Below are positions 42,300 through 50,710 of a DNA stretch of 64,000 bases, piece by piece. The stretch spans positions 310,001 through 374,000 of the forward strand of contig NZ_CP067100.1 in assembly GCF_016616235.1 (NCBI RefSeq), written 5' to 3'. The stretch comes from Bradyrhizobium diazoefficiens (lineage in GTDB: Bacteria; Pseudomonadota; Alphaproteobacteria; Rhizobiales; Xanthobacteraceae). The position numbers and the translations under genes are program-made. How positions within the stretch are numbered: the first letter of the stretch is position 1; every line of letters begins with the position of its first letter. Below the pieces are notes generated by a model that worked only from the letters and a program-made list of their open reading frames with translations, did not search any database and was not told where the DNA came from.

Positions 42300-42881
42300 A
42301 TGCGGGTCGTTCGGTTTGGAATTCTGTCTGCGGCACTCCTGCTCGCGCCGGCGGCCCAGGCCGCCGACGATACCGCCATCAAGGAGAAGGCCGCCGTCTG
42401 CTCCGGCTGCCACGGCGAGAACGGCATCTCGCAGACCGAGAACATCCCTTCGCTGGCCGGCCAGCCGGATCAATTCATCCAATGGCAGCTGGTGTTCTTC
42501 CGCGCCGGCTCGCGCAAGAACGAGCAGATGCAGCCGATCGCCGAGGAGATCGCCAACGAGGACATCCGCAATTTCGGCGCTTATTTCGCGCAGATGACGC
42601 CGCGGAAGGCAGAGGAAGACAAGGACCCTGACCTGTCGAAAAAAGGCGCGCAGGTCGCCGCCGGCCGCCGCTGCGCCTCATGCCATACGGAGAGCTTTGC
42701 CGGCACCAAGGCCGTCGCCCGGCTTGCGGGTCAACGCGAGGAATATCTGGTTAAGGCGCTGCACGACTACAAGGCCGGCGGGCGCGTCGGCGGCGGCGTC
42801 GCCGCGATGGCCGATGTCGCCTATCACATGAGCGATGAGGAGATCACCGCTGTGTCGCACTATCTCGCGTACTTCAAATAG
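42300..42881 (+). CDS. Dihaem cytochrome c (c4-type)
   Basis: A 193-residue periplasmic protein with a signal peptide (FGILSAALLLAPAAQAA) and two c-type haem sites, CSGCH at 34-38 and CASCH at 125-129, with distal methionines in each half, such as FAQMTP and VAAMADVAYHMSDEE. The duplicated domain plan is that of cytochrome c4. It would accept electrons from the preceding dehydrogenase and pass them to a terminal oxidase. It is convergent with the ketopantoate reductase gene. Confidence 0.92.
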   Translation: MRVVRFGILSAALLLAPAAQAADDTAIKEKAAVCSGCHGENGISQTENIPSLAGQPDQFIQWQLVFFRAGSRKNEQMQPIAEEIANEDIRNFGAYFAQMTPRKAEEDKDPDLSKKGAQVAAGRRCASCHTESFAGTKAVARLAGQREEYLVKALHDYKAGGRVGGGVAAMADVAYHMSDEEITAVSHYLAYFK

Positions 42882-42896
42882 TGGCGGAATGTGCGG

Positions 42897-43820
42897 TCAG
42901 CTCACGCGCTGCTTCTCATACGCCTTCAGATGCGTATACGCGATGCGCAGCTTCGGCACCGGCACCTTCGCTGAATCGGCGCGGGCGATGAGGTCGCCGA
43001 TCACGTGATCGGCCTCGACCGGCAGGCCGGCCTTGATGTCGCGGAACATCGAGGCGGTCATCGGTGAACCCTCCGTCGTCAGATTGCCCTTCACGCGCTC
43101 GAAGAACGGGCCGCCTGGCGTGTAGCCGGAAGCCGTGGCGATCGCGCTGGTCTCATCGAGCATGCCGAGCAGGAAGTCCCGGCCGCCGGGCGCGGCCAGG
43201 ATGTTGCCGACGGAGGTGCGCATCAGGCAGGTGCTTGCGGCCAGCGAGGACAGGAACACCCACTTCTCCCACATGTCCTGCATGATGTTCTGGCTGGCGG
43301 CGGCGCCATCGATGGCGCCCTTGAACGTCTCGTCGATCGCCTTGATGCGGTCCGACAGTTTGCCGTCGCGTTCGCCGTAACTAAGCGACTGCATCGGCTG
43401 GAGCTGCACCACTTCCCGCTTCTCGTTGAGGGTCGCGGCGATGGCGCAGAGGCCGCCGAGCACGCGATCCCTACCGAACTTCTGGTCGAGCGTGTCGAGC
43501 TGCTTCATGCCGTTGAGCATGGGGATGATCGCGGTGTTCGGCCCGACCGCCGGGGTGAACGAGATGATGGCGTCGTCGAGGTCGAACGCCTTGCAGCTGA
43601 GCAGCACGACGTCGAACTTGTCCTTGAGTGCGTCCGCCTGCACGGTCGGCGGATTCTTCAGGGTCACGTCGCCATTCGGGCTTCTGATGACGAGGCCGGC
43701 GCTGGCGAGCTCGCTGGCGCGGCGCGGCCGGACCAGGAAGGTGACATCGCGGCCGGCCTGCAACAGCCTGCCGCCGAAATAGCCGCCGATCGCGCCGGCG
43801 CCGACCACGAGGATACGCAT
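42897..43820 (-). CDS. 2-dehydropantoate 2-reductase family protein
   Basis: NADPH-dependent reductase of 307 residues, ketopantoate reductase type. The N-terminal Rossmann motif VGAGAIGGYFGGRL, VLLSCKAFDLDDAI and the C-terminal KGNLTTEGSPMTASMFRDIKAGLPVEADHVIGDLI (catalytic lysine and the family SMxxD motif) are present. Genomes of this lineage carry several such paralogues, so pantothenate synthesis is not assured and I leave the symbol empty. The ATG at 43820 is preceded by GGACTTCCCC on the coding strand, a weak ribosome-binding site. Confidence 0.9.
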   Translation of the reverse strand: MRILVVGAGAIGGYFGGRLLQAGRDVTFLVRPRRASELASAGLVIRSPNGDVTLKNPPTVQADALKDKFDVVLLSCKAFDLDDAIISFTPAVGPNTAIIPMLNGMKQLDTLDQKFGRDRVLGGLCAIAATLNEKREVVQLQPMQSLSYGERDGKLSDRIKAIDETFKGAIDGAAASQNIMQDMWEKWVFLSSLAASTCLMRTSVGNILAAPGGRDFLLGMLDETSAIATASGYTPGGPFFERVKGNLTTEGSPMTASMFRDIKAGLPVEADHVIGDLIARADSAKVPVPKLRIAYTHLKAYEKQRVS

Positions 43821-43910
43821 GGGGAAGTCCTTATTGTTGCTTCTTATGGGTCTTGGCTTTCCGCCAGGACGACAGCGAGGAGACTACTCGCTTTCCGTGC
43901 GGTGCGGGAA

Positions 43911-44519
43911 TCACTTCTCCAGCACCATCTCCTCGACCTCGCGCAGCTGCTCCTTACCGAAAAACATCTCGTCACCGACGAAGAAGGTCGGCGAGCCGAA
44001 CGCGCCCCGTGCCACCGCCTCCTCGGTGTTCCTGATCAGCTTGCCCTTCACCTCCGGCTCCTGCGCGCGGGCGAACAGCTTTTGGGCATCGAGCCCCGAG
44101 GACGCCAGCGCCTTCGCCGCCACTTCAGGATCGTCCATCTTCTTCGGCTCGCGCCACATGTGATAGAAGGCGGCGTCGACATATGTCTCGAACACGCCCT
44201 CCAGCTGCGCCGCGATCGCAGCGCGCATCAGGTTCAGCGTGTTGACGGGGAAGTTGGGATTGAAGACGTAGGGCTGAACCTTGAAGCGCTTGATGAAGCG
44301 CTCGGTCTCAATCTGCTGGAATTCGCGCTTGTTCTTGATGCCGGCGAGCGTCTCGGCCGGCGATCTGTTGTTGGTCGATTTGAAGATGCCGCCGAGCAGG
44401 ATCGGAACATATTCGAACTTGACGCCGATGCGCTGTTCGATTGCGGGGATGGCGAGATGGCTGAGATAGGCGTTCGGGCTGCCGAAATCGAACAGGAATT
44501 GCGGGGCTGTGCGGGTCAA
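43911..44519 (-). CDS. DsbA-like 2-hydroxychromene-2-carboxylate isomerase family protein
   Basis: Thioredoxin-fold (Kappa-GST/DsbA-like) protein of 202 residues. FLFDFGSPNAYLSHLAIPAIEQR is the family opening, with the serine that replaces the DsbA cysteine and binds glutathione. The C-terminal FGSPTFFVGDEMFFGKEQLREVEEM is equally typical. I choose a TTG start at 44519 because AGGGAG lies eight bases upstream (AGGGAGAACGAATTG) and the protein then begins right at the fold; an ATG at 44564 is the alternative. Substrate unknown; members isomerise aromatic degradation intermediates. Confidence 0.87.
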   Translation of the reverse strand: MTRTAPQFLFDFGSPNAYLSHLAIPAIEQRIGVKFEYVPILLGGIFKSTNNRSPAETLAGIKNKREFQQIETERFIKRFKVQPYVFNPNFPVNTLNLMRAAIAAQLEGVFETYVDAAFYHMWREPKKMDDPEVAAKALASSGLDAQKLFARAQEPEVKGKLIRNTEEAVARGAFGSPTFFVGDEMFFGKEQLREVEEMVLEK

Positions 44520-44622
44520 ATTCGTTCTCCCTGACCGAACTTTCTGATCTGGCTTTTCATCCATTGTGGCGCAGGGCGCGCCACAGGTCCACCGTTTAAT
44601 GATGGTCATAATATCTTGACGG

Positions 44623-45957
44623 TCACTCCAGACGCCGGATCGCCGTCCTGCGCCAGACCAGGAGGTAATAGCCCATCTGCAGAACGAGCATGGCGCAGAA
44701 CACGATTGGATAGGCCGCCCACACACCCGCAAGGCCGATCGTACGGCTCAGGATCACTGCGGAAGGCAGCTCGATCGCGACGATGGCGAAGATCGACAAC
44801 AGCATCGGCGTCAGCGCCACGCCGGCGGCACGCATCGCGCCGGAAAATACGGTGGCGAGGCCGAATGGCACCGAACTCCACAGGGCGACATAGAGCAGTC
44901 CCTTCGCCAGCTCGAGCACGGCGCCGTCAGTGATGAAGAGGCCGAGCACGGCGCGCGGCGCGAGGTAAATCAACGCCACCAGCCCGCCGGTCAAGAAAAG
45001 GTTGAGCGCGAGGCCGGTGCGAACGATGGCGTCGAGCCGCCCCCTGTCGCCGCCGCCGACCGCCTGCGCCCCGAGGATCGAGACCGCGATTGAAATCGAC
45101 ATCGCCGTGAACTGCGTATAGCCCATCACCTGGTTGACCGCGCCATAGGCGGCGGTGGCCTCGGATCCGTAGCCATTGACGAGGCCGAGCAGCACCAGTT
45201 CGGCGATCGCCATCACGACCATGCCGATTGCGCTCGGCAATCCGATGCCGAGAATTTTTCGGAGCATGGCGCCGTTGAGGCGTACATGGCGCAACAGTCC
45301 AACATCCGGCGCGAGTGCGTGCTTCTTCCGCAGCAAGTAGAAGGCCAGCGCGATCAGCGTTACCGCGTTTGAGATCGCAGCCGCCCAGGCCGGACTGGTG
45401 ATGCCGACCGCGCCACGGATCAGCATCGGCGTCAGGATCAGACCGATCGCCGTCGATAAGGCCAGCGCCAGCAGCGGTGTCACGGCATCGCCGACGCCTC
45501 GGATCATCGCCGTCATCAGCAGGAAGGTGAAGCCGAGCGGCATCGTCAGCAGCATGATGCGCGCATAGGCGCTGGCCTGGTCGAGAATGTCCGCAGGCGT
45601 TGCGAGCGCCATCATCAATTGCCGGCTGAGCAGGCCACCAGCCAACGCGACTGATATCGCGAGCAGCAGACCGACCGCGAGCGTCGTGCCTGCGACGATC
45701 TTGATCCTGTCGTGCTTGCCTGCGCCAAAGGCCTGGCCGATCAGCACGGTGGCGCCGGTGCTCAGGCCCATGACGAAGGCGAACAGGAAGAAGAACACCG
45801 GGAAGAATGTCGAAGCCGCCGCGAGTGCATCGATGCCGATCATCTGGCCGAGATAGACATTGCTGACGGTGCCGAACAGCGATTGCAACGCGTTGCTCAG
45901 CATCAACGGCGCGAGGAAGCGGAGGAAGGTTGTCCAGAGGGGCACGGGCATCGACAT
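44623..45957 (-). CDS. MATE-family multidrug/sodium efflux transporter
   Basis: A 444-residue inner-membrane protein with 12 predicted helices in two related halves. PLMLSNALQSLFGTVSNVYLGQMIG at the start and GYGSEATAAYGAVNQVMGYTQFTAMSISIAVSILGAQAVGGGDRG in the second half are standard MATE segments. I start at the ATG at 45957, preceded by AAAGGCAACTCC; the frame extends upstream into the neighbouring DUF2239 gene. Substrate unknown. It lies 82 nt downstream of the DUF2239 gene on the same strand. Confidence 0.9.
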   Translation of the reverse strand: MSMPVPLWTTFLRFLAPLMLSNALQSLFGTVSNVYLGQMIGIDALAAASTFFPVFFFLFAFVMGLSTGATVLIGQAFGAGKHDRIKIVAGTTLAVGLLLAISVALAGGLLSRQLMMALATPADILDQASAYARIMLLTMPLGFTFLLMTAMIRGVGDAVTPLLALALSTAIGLILTPMLIRGAVGITSPAWAAAISNAVTLIALAFYLLRKKHALAPDVGLLRHVRLNGAMLRKILGIGLPSAIGMVVMAIAELVLLGLVNGYGSEATAAYGAVNQVMGYTQFTAMSISIAVSILGAQAVGGGDRGRLDAIVRTGLALNLFLTGGLVALIYLAPRAVLGLFITDGAVLELAKGLLYVALWSSVPFGLATVFSGAMRAAGVALTPMLLSIFAIVAIELPSAVILSRTIGLAGVWAAYPIVFCAMLVLQMGYYLLVWRRTAIRRLE

Positions 45958-46039
45958 GGAGTTGCCTTTCATCAGGGCGCGCAAAACCGTTGCCGCGCGA
46001 TGCGCGGCTCGGCCGGCGATGGGGTTGCGAGAGCGCGCC

Positions 46040-46630
46040 TTAGGTGCGGTCGCTGTAGGCGAGCTTGACGATGTGGTCGCGGATATCAGGCGGCCAGTCC
46101 GCAATCAGTGCGGTGAAGCGGCGCCGGTCATCCGCGAACAGGGCGCGCGACGCTTCCTCGAACTGCGGCAAATTGCCCGCCATGGTCGACATGAAGTGAT
46201 AGGCCGCATCGCGCGCCTGCCGCTCGCGGTCCTTGTCGCCGCTCGCACGCCGCGCCTCCTCGACCAGTTTTCGCAAAGCGACCGAGGCGCCGCCTGCTTG
46301 CGCGTTGAGCCACTCCCAGTGCCGCGGCAGCAGCGTCACCTCGCGCGCGACCACGCCGAGCTTCGGCCGGCCGCGCCCGCGCGGCTCGGCCGGTGCTGCG
46401 GTCTCCTCAACCGAAGGCGGGACCAGCTTCGCCAGGCGCGCCAGCACCTCGCGATCGCCGCCGCGCAGATCGAAGTCGATTGGTCGGCCCGTAGCGTCCT
46501 CGAAGATGATGATGGGCTCGTCCGGCCGCGGCGCCACCCGCTTGACGACGAGTGCGACCTCTCCAGCCGGCCCGGACACCAGACGACGTTGCCCCTGGAA
46601 GGCGGTGAAAGCTTTTTGCATTGGAATCAT
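46040..46630 (-). CDS. DUF2239 family protein
   Basis: A 196-residue protein of unknown function. The N-terminal half (AFTAFQGQRRLVSGPAGEVALVVKR, FEDATGRPIDFDLRG) and the second half (RGRGRPKLGVVAREVTLLPRHWEWLNAQAGGASVALRKLVEEARR) match DUF2239. The second half, with GRPKLGVVAREVTLLPRHWEWL, looks like a helix-turn-helix DNA-binding module, so a regulatory role is possible. Two CCCGGG palindromes lie just upstream, and a glutathione transferase gene is divergent beyond them. Confidence 0.85.
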   Translation of the reverse strand: MIPMQKAFTAFQGQRRLVSGPAGEVALVVKRVAPRPDEPIIIFEDATGRPIDFDLRGGDREVLARLAKLVPPSVEETAAPAEPRGRGRPKLGVVAREVTLLPRHWEWLNAQAGGASVALRKLVEEARRASGDKDRERQARDAAYHFMSTMAGNLPQFEEASRALFADDRRRFTALIADWPPDIRDHIVKLAYSDRT

Positions 46631-46660
46631 TGCCAGATCGACGACCTTTGGCGCATTTAA

Positions 46661-46670
46661 TACCCGGGTA
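46661..46670. promoter_or_regulatory. CCCGGG palindromic operator 1
   Basis: TACCCGGGTA, flanked by TTTAA and AATTA, so the wider palindrome is TTTAATACCCGGGTAAATTA-like. It lies 31 nt before the DUF2239 start codon, between divergent genes. Confidence 0.7.
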
Positions 46671-46687
46671 AATTATCGAGGTCAATA

Positions 46688-46697
46688 TACCCGGGTG
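46688..46697. promoter_or_regulatory. CCCGGG palindromic operator 2
   Basis: TACCCGGGTG repeats the core of operator 1 with centres 27 bp apart, again in AT-rich flanks (AATATACCCGGGTGAAAATAT). The pair suggests a dimeric repressor or activator controlling one or both of the divergent genes. Confidence 0.7.
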
Positions 46698-46788
46698 AAA
46701 ATATCCCTCGGGATGGATCGACACGGCGTTCCCGGACTGGCACCAACGGCGCCGCCGCCTGACCACGCCTAGCCTTGGGGACCTCGCA

Positions 46789-47454
46789 ATGCTGACCGTT
46801 CATCATCTCAACAATTCCCGCTCGCAGCGCGTGCTGTGGCTGCTCGAGGAGTTGGGCGTGCCCTACGAGATCGTGCGCTATCAGCGCCAGCCAGACATGC
46901 GCGCGCCGAAGGAGCTGCGCGCGATCCATCCGCTCGGCAAGTCGCCTGTCATCACCGACAACGGCAACACCATCGCCGAATCAGGCGCGATCATCGAATA
47001 TCTCATCGCCACCTACGGCAACGGCCGGCTGATCCCGCCGCCGAACACGCCGGAGCGGCTGCGCTTTACCTATTGGCTGCACTACGCGGAAGGGTCTGCG
47101 ATGCAGCCGCTGCTCCTGAAGCTGCTGTTCACGCTGATGCCGAAGCGCGCGCCCGCGCTACTGCGCCCGCTGGTGCGCAAGGTCTCGAACCAGGCGCTGA
47201 CGGCGCTGGTCAATCCGCAGCTCAAGCAGCACATGGATTATTGGGAGAGCGAGCTCGGCAAGAGCGAATGGTTCGCCGGCAACGAGTTCACCGCCGCAGA
47301 CATCCAGATGAGCTTCCCGCTCGAAGCTGCGCAAGCGCGCGGCGGGCTGGAGCAGGGCCATCCGAAGGCGATGGCGTTCCTGGAGTGCATCCATGCGCGG
47401 CCGGCCTATGCGCGCGCGCTGGAAAAGGGCGGGCCGTATGAGGTGGGGCGGTAA
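46789..47454 (+). CDS. Glutathione S-transferase family protein
   Basis: A 221-residue cytosolic GST. The N-terminal thioredoxin domain has LNNSRSQRVLWLLEELGVPYEIV and the cis-proline region HPLGKSPVI, with ESGAIIEYL contacting glutathione; the C-terminal helical domain contains NEFTAADIQMSFPLEAA. The catalytic residue is a serine, or none, as is common in bacterial GSTs. Substrate unknown. It is divergent from the DUF2239 gene across the two CCCGGG palindromes. Confidence 0.92.
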   Translation: MLTVHHLNNSRSQRVLWLLEELGVPYEIVRYQRQPDMRAPKELRAIHPLGKSPVITDNGNTIAESGAIIEYLIATYGNGRLIPPPNTPERLRFTYWLHYAEGSAMQPLLLKLLFTLMPKRAPALLRPLVRKVSNQALTALVNPQLKQHMDYWESELGKSEWFAGNEFTAADIQMSFPLEAAQARGGLEQGHPKAMAFLECIHARPAYARALEKGGPYEVGR

Positions 47455-47467
47455 GCCTCTCCGCCAA

Positions 47468-48763
47468 TCAATCCGCGTGCAGCACGCGGCCGCGCGTCTC
47501 CGGCAGCGCAAAGGCGGCGATGAAGAACACCGCGTAGGCCACCACCGCGAAGATCGCGATCGCATTGGCCAGCGACGTCGTCGCCGATAGCGCGCCAACG
47601 AGGAACGGAAACAGCGCGCCGATGCCGCGGCCGAAATTATAGCAAAAACCCTGGCCGGAGCCGCGCAGCCGCGTCGGGTAGAGTTCAGTCAGGAACGCGC
47701 CGATCCCCGAGAAATAGCCCGAGGCGAAGAAGCCGAGCGGGAATCCCAGCACCCACAGGATCTCGTTGGTCAGCGGCAGCTGCGTGTAGAGCAGCACCAC
47801 GGCCATCGCGCCGACCGAGAAGATCAGGAACAAATTGCGCCGCCCGATCCGGTCGGCGAGCCAGGCGCCGGTGAGATAGCCGATGAAGGAGCCGATGATC
47901 AGCGTCGAGAGATAGCCGGTCGAGCCGACGATCGATAGATGCCGCTCCTTCGTCAAAAACTGCGGCACCCAGAAGGTGACGGCGTAGTAGCCGCCTTGAC
48001 AGCCTGTCGCCATTAGCGAGGCCAGGATCGTCGTCTTCAGGATCGGGCCCGAAAAAATCTCCCACAGCGCGGGACGATGGCCGCTCGCGGCCTGCCTGGC
48101 GCGGGCTTCGGCCGCGATCTCAGGCTCGGTCACGGAACGGCGGATGTAGAACACCAAGAGCGCCGGCAGCGCGCCGATCACGAACATCCAGCGCCACGCC
48201 GTCTCGGCCGGCATCAGCGAAAACAGGATCGCCTGCGACAGCACCGCAAGGCCCCAGCCGACCGCCCAGCCCGACTGCACCGAGCCGACCGCGCGCCCGC
48301 GATATTGCGGCCGGATCGCCTCGCCCATCAGCACCGCGCCTGCGGCCCATTCGCCGCCAAAGCCGAGGCCGAGCACGGCGCGCGCGATCAGGAGCTGGTC
48401 GAAATTCTGCACGACCGCACACACCAGCGAGAAGAACGAGAACCAGATGATGGTGATCTGGAGCGTTCTAACCCGCCCGATGTGATCGGACAGATAGCCG
48501 CCAAGCCAGCCGCCGATCGCGGAAGCGAGCAACGTGACCGTGCCGGCAAGACCCGCCGAGGCCGCGTCGACCTTCCACAGCGCGATGATCGTGCCGATCA
48601 CCAGCGGATAGATCATGAAGTCCATGCCGTCGAGCGCCCAGCCCGCCGCGCAGGCCCAGAAGGTCTGGCGTTCGGCGCCGTTCATGTCGCGGTAGAAGGC
48701 GAGAAGGCTGGTGTCCTCGATCTCCGCGCGTTCGATGCGCTGATTCGGATCGGCGATGGTCAT
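47468..48763 (-). CDS. MFS transporter (aromatic acid:H+ symporter/sialic-acid-like)
   Basis: A 431-residue major facilitator with 12 helices. GGWLGGYLSDHIGRVRTLQ is the loop 2-3 signature and LGLGFGGEWAAGAVLMGEAIRPQYRGRAVGSVQSGWAVGWGLAV is typical of the metabolite:H+ symporter subgroup. I start at the ATG at 48763 (MTIADPNQRIERAE); the open frame begins at 48847. The substrate cannot be told. It is convergent with the GST gene and not obviously linked to the following ggt gene. Confidence 0.88.
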   Translation of the reverse strand: MTIADPNQRIERAEIEDTSLLAFYRDMNGAERQTFWACAAGWALDGMDFMIYPLVIGTIIALWKVDAASAGLAGTVTLLASAIGGWLGGYLSDHIGRVRTLQITIIWFSFFSLVCAVVQNFDQLLIARAVLGLGFGGEWAAGAVLMGEAIRPQYRGRAVGSVQSGWAVGWGLAVLSQAILFSLMPAETAWRWMFVIGALPALLVFYIRRSVTEPEIAAEARARQAASGHRPALWEIFSGPILKTTILASLMATGCQGGYYAVTFWVPQFLTKERHLSIVGSTGYLSTLIIGSFIGYLTGAWLADRIGRRNLFLIFSVGAMAVVLLYTQLPLTNEILWVLGFPLGFFASGYFSGIGAFLTELYPTRLRGSGQGFCYNFGRGIGALFPFLVGALSATTSLANAIAIFAVVAYAVFFIAAFALPETRGRVLHAD

Positions 48764-48858
48764 GTGCGTTTCCCGGGCAGTTTCCCTGGCCGGCGGTGGT
48801 AGCACGCGCGGCGGCTTGCGCAAGCCGGGAGCAGGCCTTTGCGCCATGCAGGGCAGAA

Positions 48859-50607
48859 TTACTGTCCTGCTGCCTCCGCGCCTCGCGTGCGCGGATCGGG
48901 CGCGCCGAGCGGCCCGTTGGCCGTCACCAGAATCGAATTGGCGGACGTCTGCCCCATCGGCTCGACGATGACGTGGTCCATCGCCCTCAACTCGGACAGC
49001 ACATTTTCCGGAAAGCCGCTCTCGACGCGCACTTCATCCGGCAGCCATTGATGATGCAGCCGCGGTGCGGCAACGGCAGCCGCAACATCCATCTTGTAGT
49101 CGAGGACGTTCACGATCACTTGGAGCACAGTCGAGATGATGCGGCTGCCGCCAGGCGAGCCCGTCACCAGAACCGGCTTGCCATCCTTGAGCACGATGGT
49201 CGGCGACATCGAGGACAGCGGCCGCTTGCCGGGTCCGGGCAGATTGGCCTCGAAGCCGACGAGGCCATAGGCATTGGATGCGCCGACCGCCGCAGTGAAA
49301 TCGTCGAGCTCGTTGTTGAGCAGCACGCCGGTGCCCTCGGCAACGAGGCCGACGCCGTAGCTGAAGTTCAGGGTATAAGTGTTGCTGACCGCGTTGCCGC
49401 GGTCATCGACGACCGAGTAATGCGTGGTGTTGCTGCCCTCGCGCGGCGAAGTGGCAGCGGACACGAGCTGTTTCGATGGCGTAGCGCGATCGGTGGAGAT
49501 GCCCGCGCGCAGCTTGGCGGCGTAGTCCTTCGCGGTGAGCGTCTCGATCGGTGCGTTGACGAAGGCGGGATCGCCGAGATAGCGCGCGCGGTCAGCATAG
49601 GCGCGCTTCATCGCCTCGATCAGCAGATGCAGCGATGCCGGCGAGCCCTGCTTCAGATCGGCGAGCTGAAAGCCCTCGAGGATGTTGAGCGTCTCCACCA
49701 GCACCACGCCGCCGGACGATGGCAGCGGCATCGAGACGATGTCGTAGCCACGATAGGTGCCGCGCACCGGCGCGCGGATCACTGGCTGATAGGCCTTCAG
49801 ATCGGCCGACGTCATGATGCCGCCGGCTTCGGCCAGAGCCTCGGCGATCTTGTCTGCGACCGGGCCTTCATAGAAGCCGCGCGGACCTTGGGCGGCGACG
49901 GCCGAAAGCGTTTCGGCGAGATCGCTCTGCACCAGCCGATCGCCTTCGCCGAGCGAGCTGCCGTCAGGTCGCGAGAAAATCCGGGCCGAAGCCGGCCAGC
50001 GCGCGAGCCGCCGGTGCCAGCCCGGCAGGCTGTCGGCGATGTCGTCGCTGATGATGAACCCGTCGCGGGCAAGCGCGACGGCGGGCTCGAGCAGCTGCGC
50101 CAGCGTGAAGTGGCCCGAGCCGTATTTCTCCAGTGCGAGCGCCAGGCCCGCCACCGTGCCGGGCACGCCGACGCCCAGCGCGGAATCGCGCGACTTGGCC
50201 GGATCAGGCTTGCCGTCGGGCCCGAGGAAGATTTGCGGCGTCGTCGCTGCCGGTGCCGTCTCGCGGTAGTCAATCGTGACGTCTTCGTTGCGTTCGGTCG
50301 AATGGATCACCATGAAGCCGCCGCCGCCGATATTGCCGGCGCGGGGATAGGTCACCGCCATCGCAAAGCCGGTCGCGACTGCGGCATCGACCGCATTGCC
50401 GCCGCGTCGCAGGATGTCGGCGCCGATATGCGCAGAGATTTTCTCCTGCACCACCACCATGCCGTGCTCGGCAGGGACGGCATGCACCGTGTCGAGTGCC
50501 GGCGGAACATAGGCCCGCCGCGCATCCTGCGCGGCCGCAGGCGCAAGACCAAACGCCAGAATGGCAATGAAGGCGAAAAACATCCGCCGTGTCGAATGTG
50601 ACGACAT
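48859..50607 (-). CDS. ggt: Gamma-glutamyltransferase
   Basis: Secreted Ntn-hydrolase of 582 residues that cleaves glutathione and other gamma-glutamyl compounds. A signal peptide (FFAFIAILAFGLAPAAAQ) is followed by the large subunit (QEKISAHIGADILRRGGNAVDAAVATGFAM). The self-processing site is SNTTHYSVVDDRGNAVS, where the second of the paired threonines becomes the catalytic nucleophile of the small subunit; the C-terminal LSSMSPTIVLKDGKPVLVTGSPGGSRI holds the oxyanion region. I start at the ATG at 50607 (MSSHSTRRMFFAF). It is divergent from the UMF1-type transporter. Confidence 0.95.
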   Translation of the reverse strand: MSSHSTRRMFFAFIAILAFGLAPAAAQDARRAYVPPALDTVHAVPAEHGMVVVQEKISAHIGADILRRGGNAVDAAVATGFAMAVTYPRAGNIGGGGFMVIHSTERNEDVTIDYRETAPAATTPQIFLGPDGKPDPAKSRDSALGVGVPGTVAGLALALEKYGSGHFTLAQLLEPAVALARDGFIISDDIADSLPGWHRRLARWPASARIFSRPDGSSLGEGDRLVQSDLAETLSAVAAQGPRGFYEGPVADKIAEALAEAGGIMTSADLKAYQPVIRAPVRGTYRGYDIVSMPLPSSGGVVLVETLNILEGFQLADLKQGSPASLHLLIEAMKRAYADRARYLGDPAFVNAPIETLTAKDYAAKLRAGISTDRATPSKQLVSAATSPREGSNTTHYSVVDDRGNAVSNTYTLNFSYGVGLVAEGTGVLLNNELDDFTAAVGASNAYGLVGFEANLPGPGKRPLSSMSPTIVLKDGKPVLVTGSPGGSRIISTVLQVIVNVLDYKMDVAAAVAAPRLHHQWLPDEVRVESGFPENVLSELRAMDHVIVEPMGQTSANSILVTANGPLGAPDPRTRGAEAAGQ

Positions 50608-50710
50608 GATCAAATTTCCGCCGCGGCTTCGGGCCAGTTCACACACGCCACGGTAATGCTATACGGTTTGCGTCCGGAGAGGCAAAACTGTTCGTGATGA
50701 GGACTGCGTG

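Noticed and set aside
48796..50601. 601-residue plus-strand reading frame opposite gamma-glutamyltransferase
   Set aside because: Antisense shadow of ggt; no motif or signal and no ribosome-binding site.
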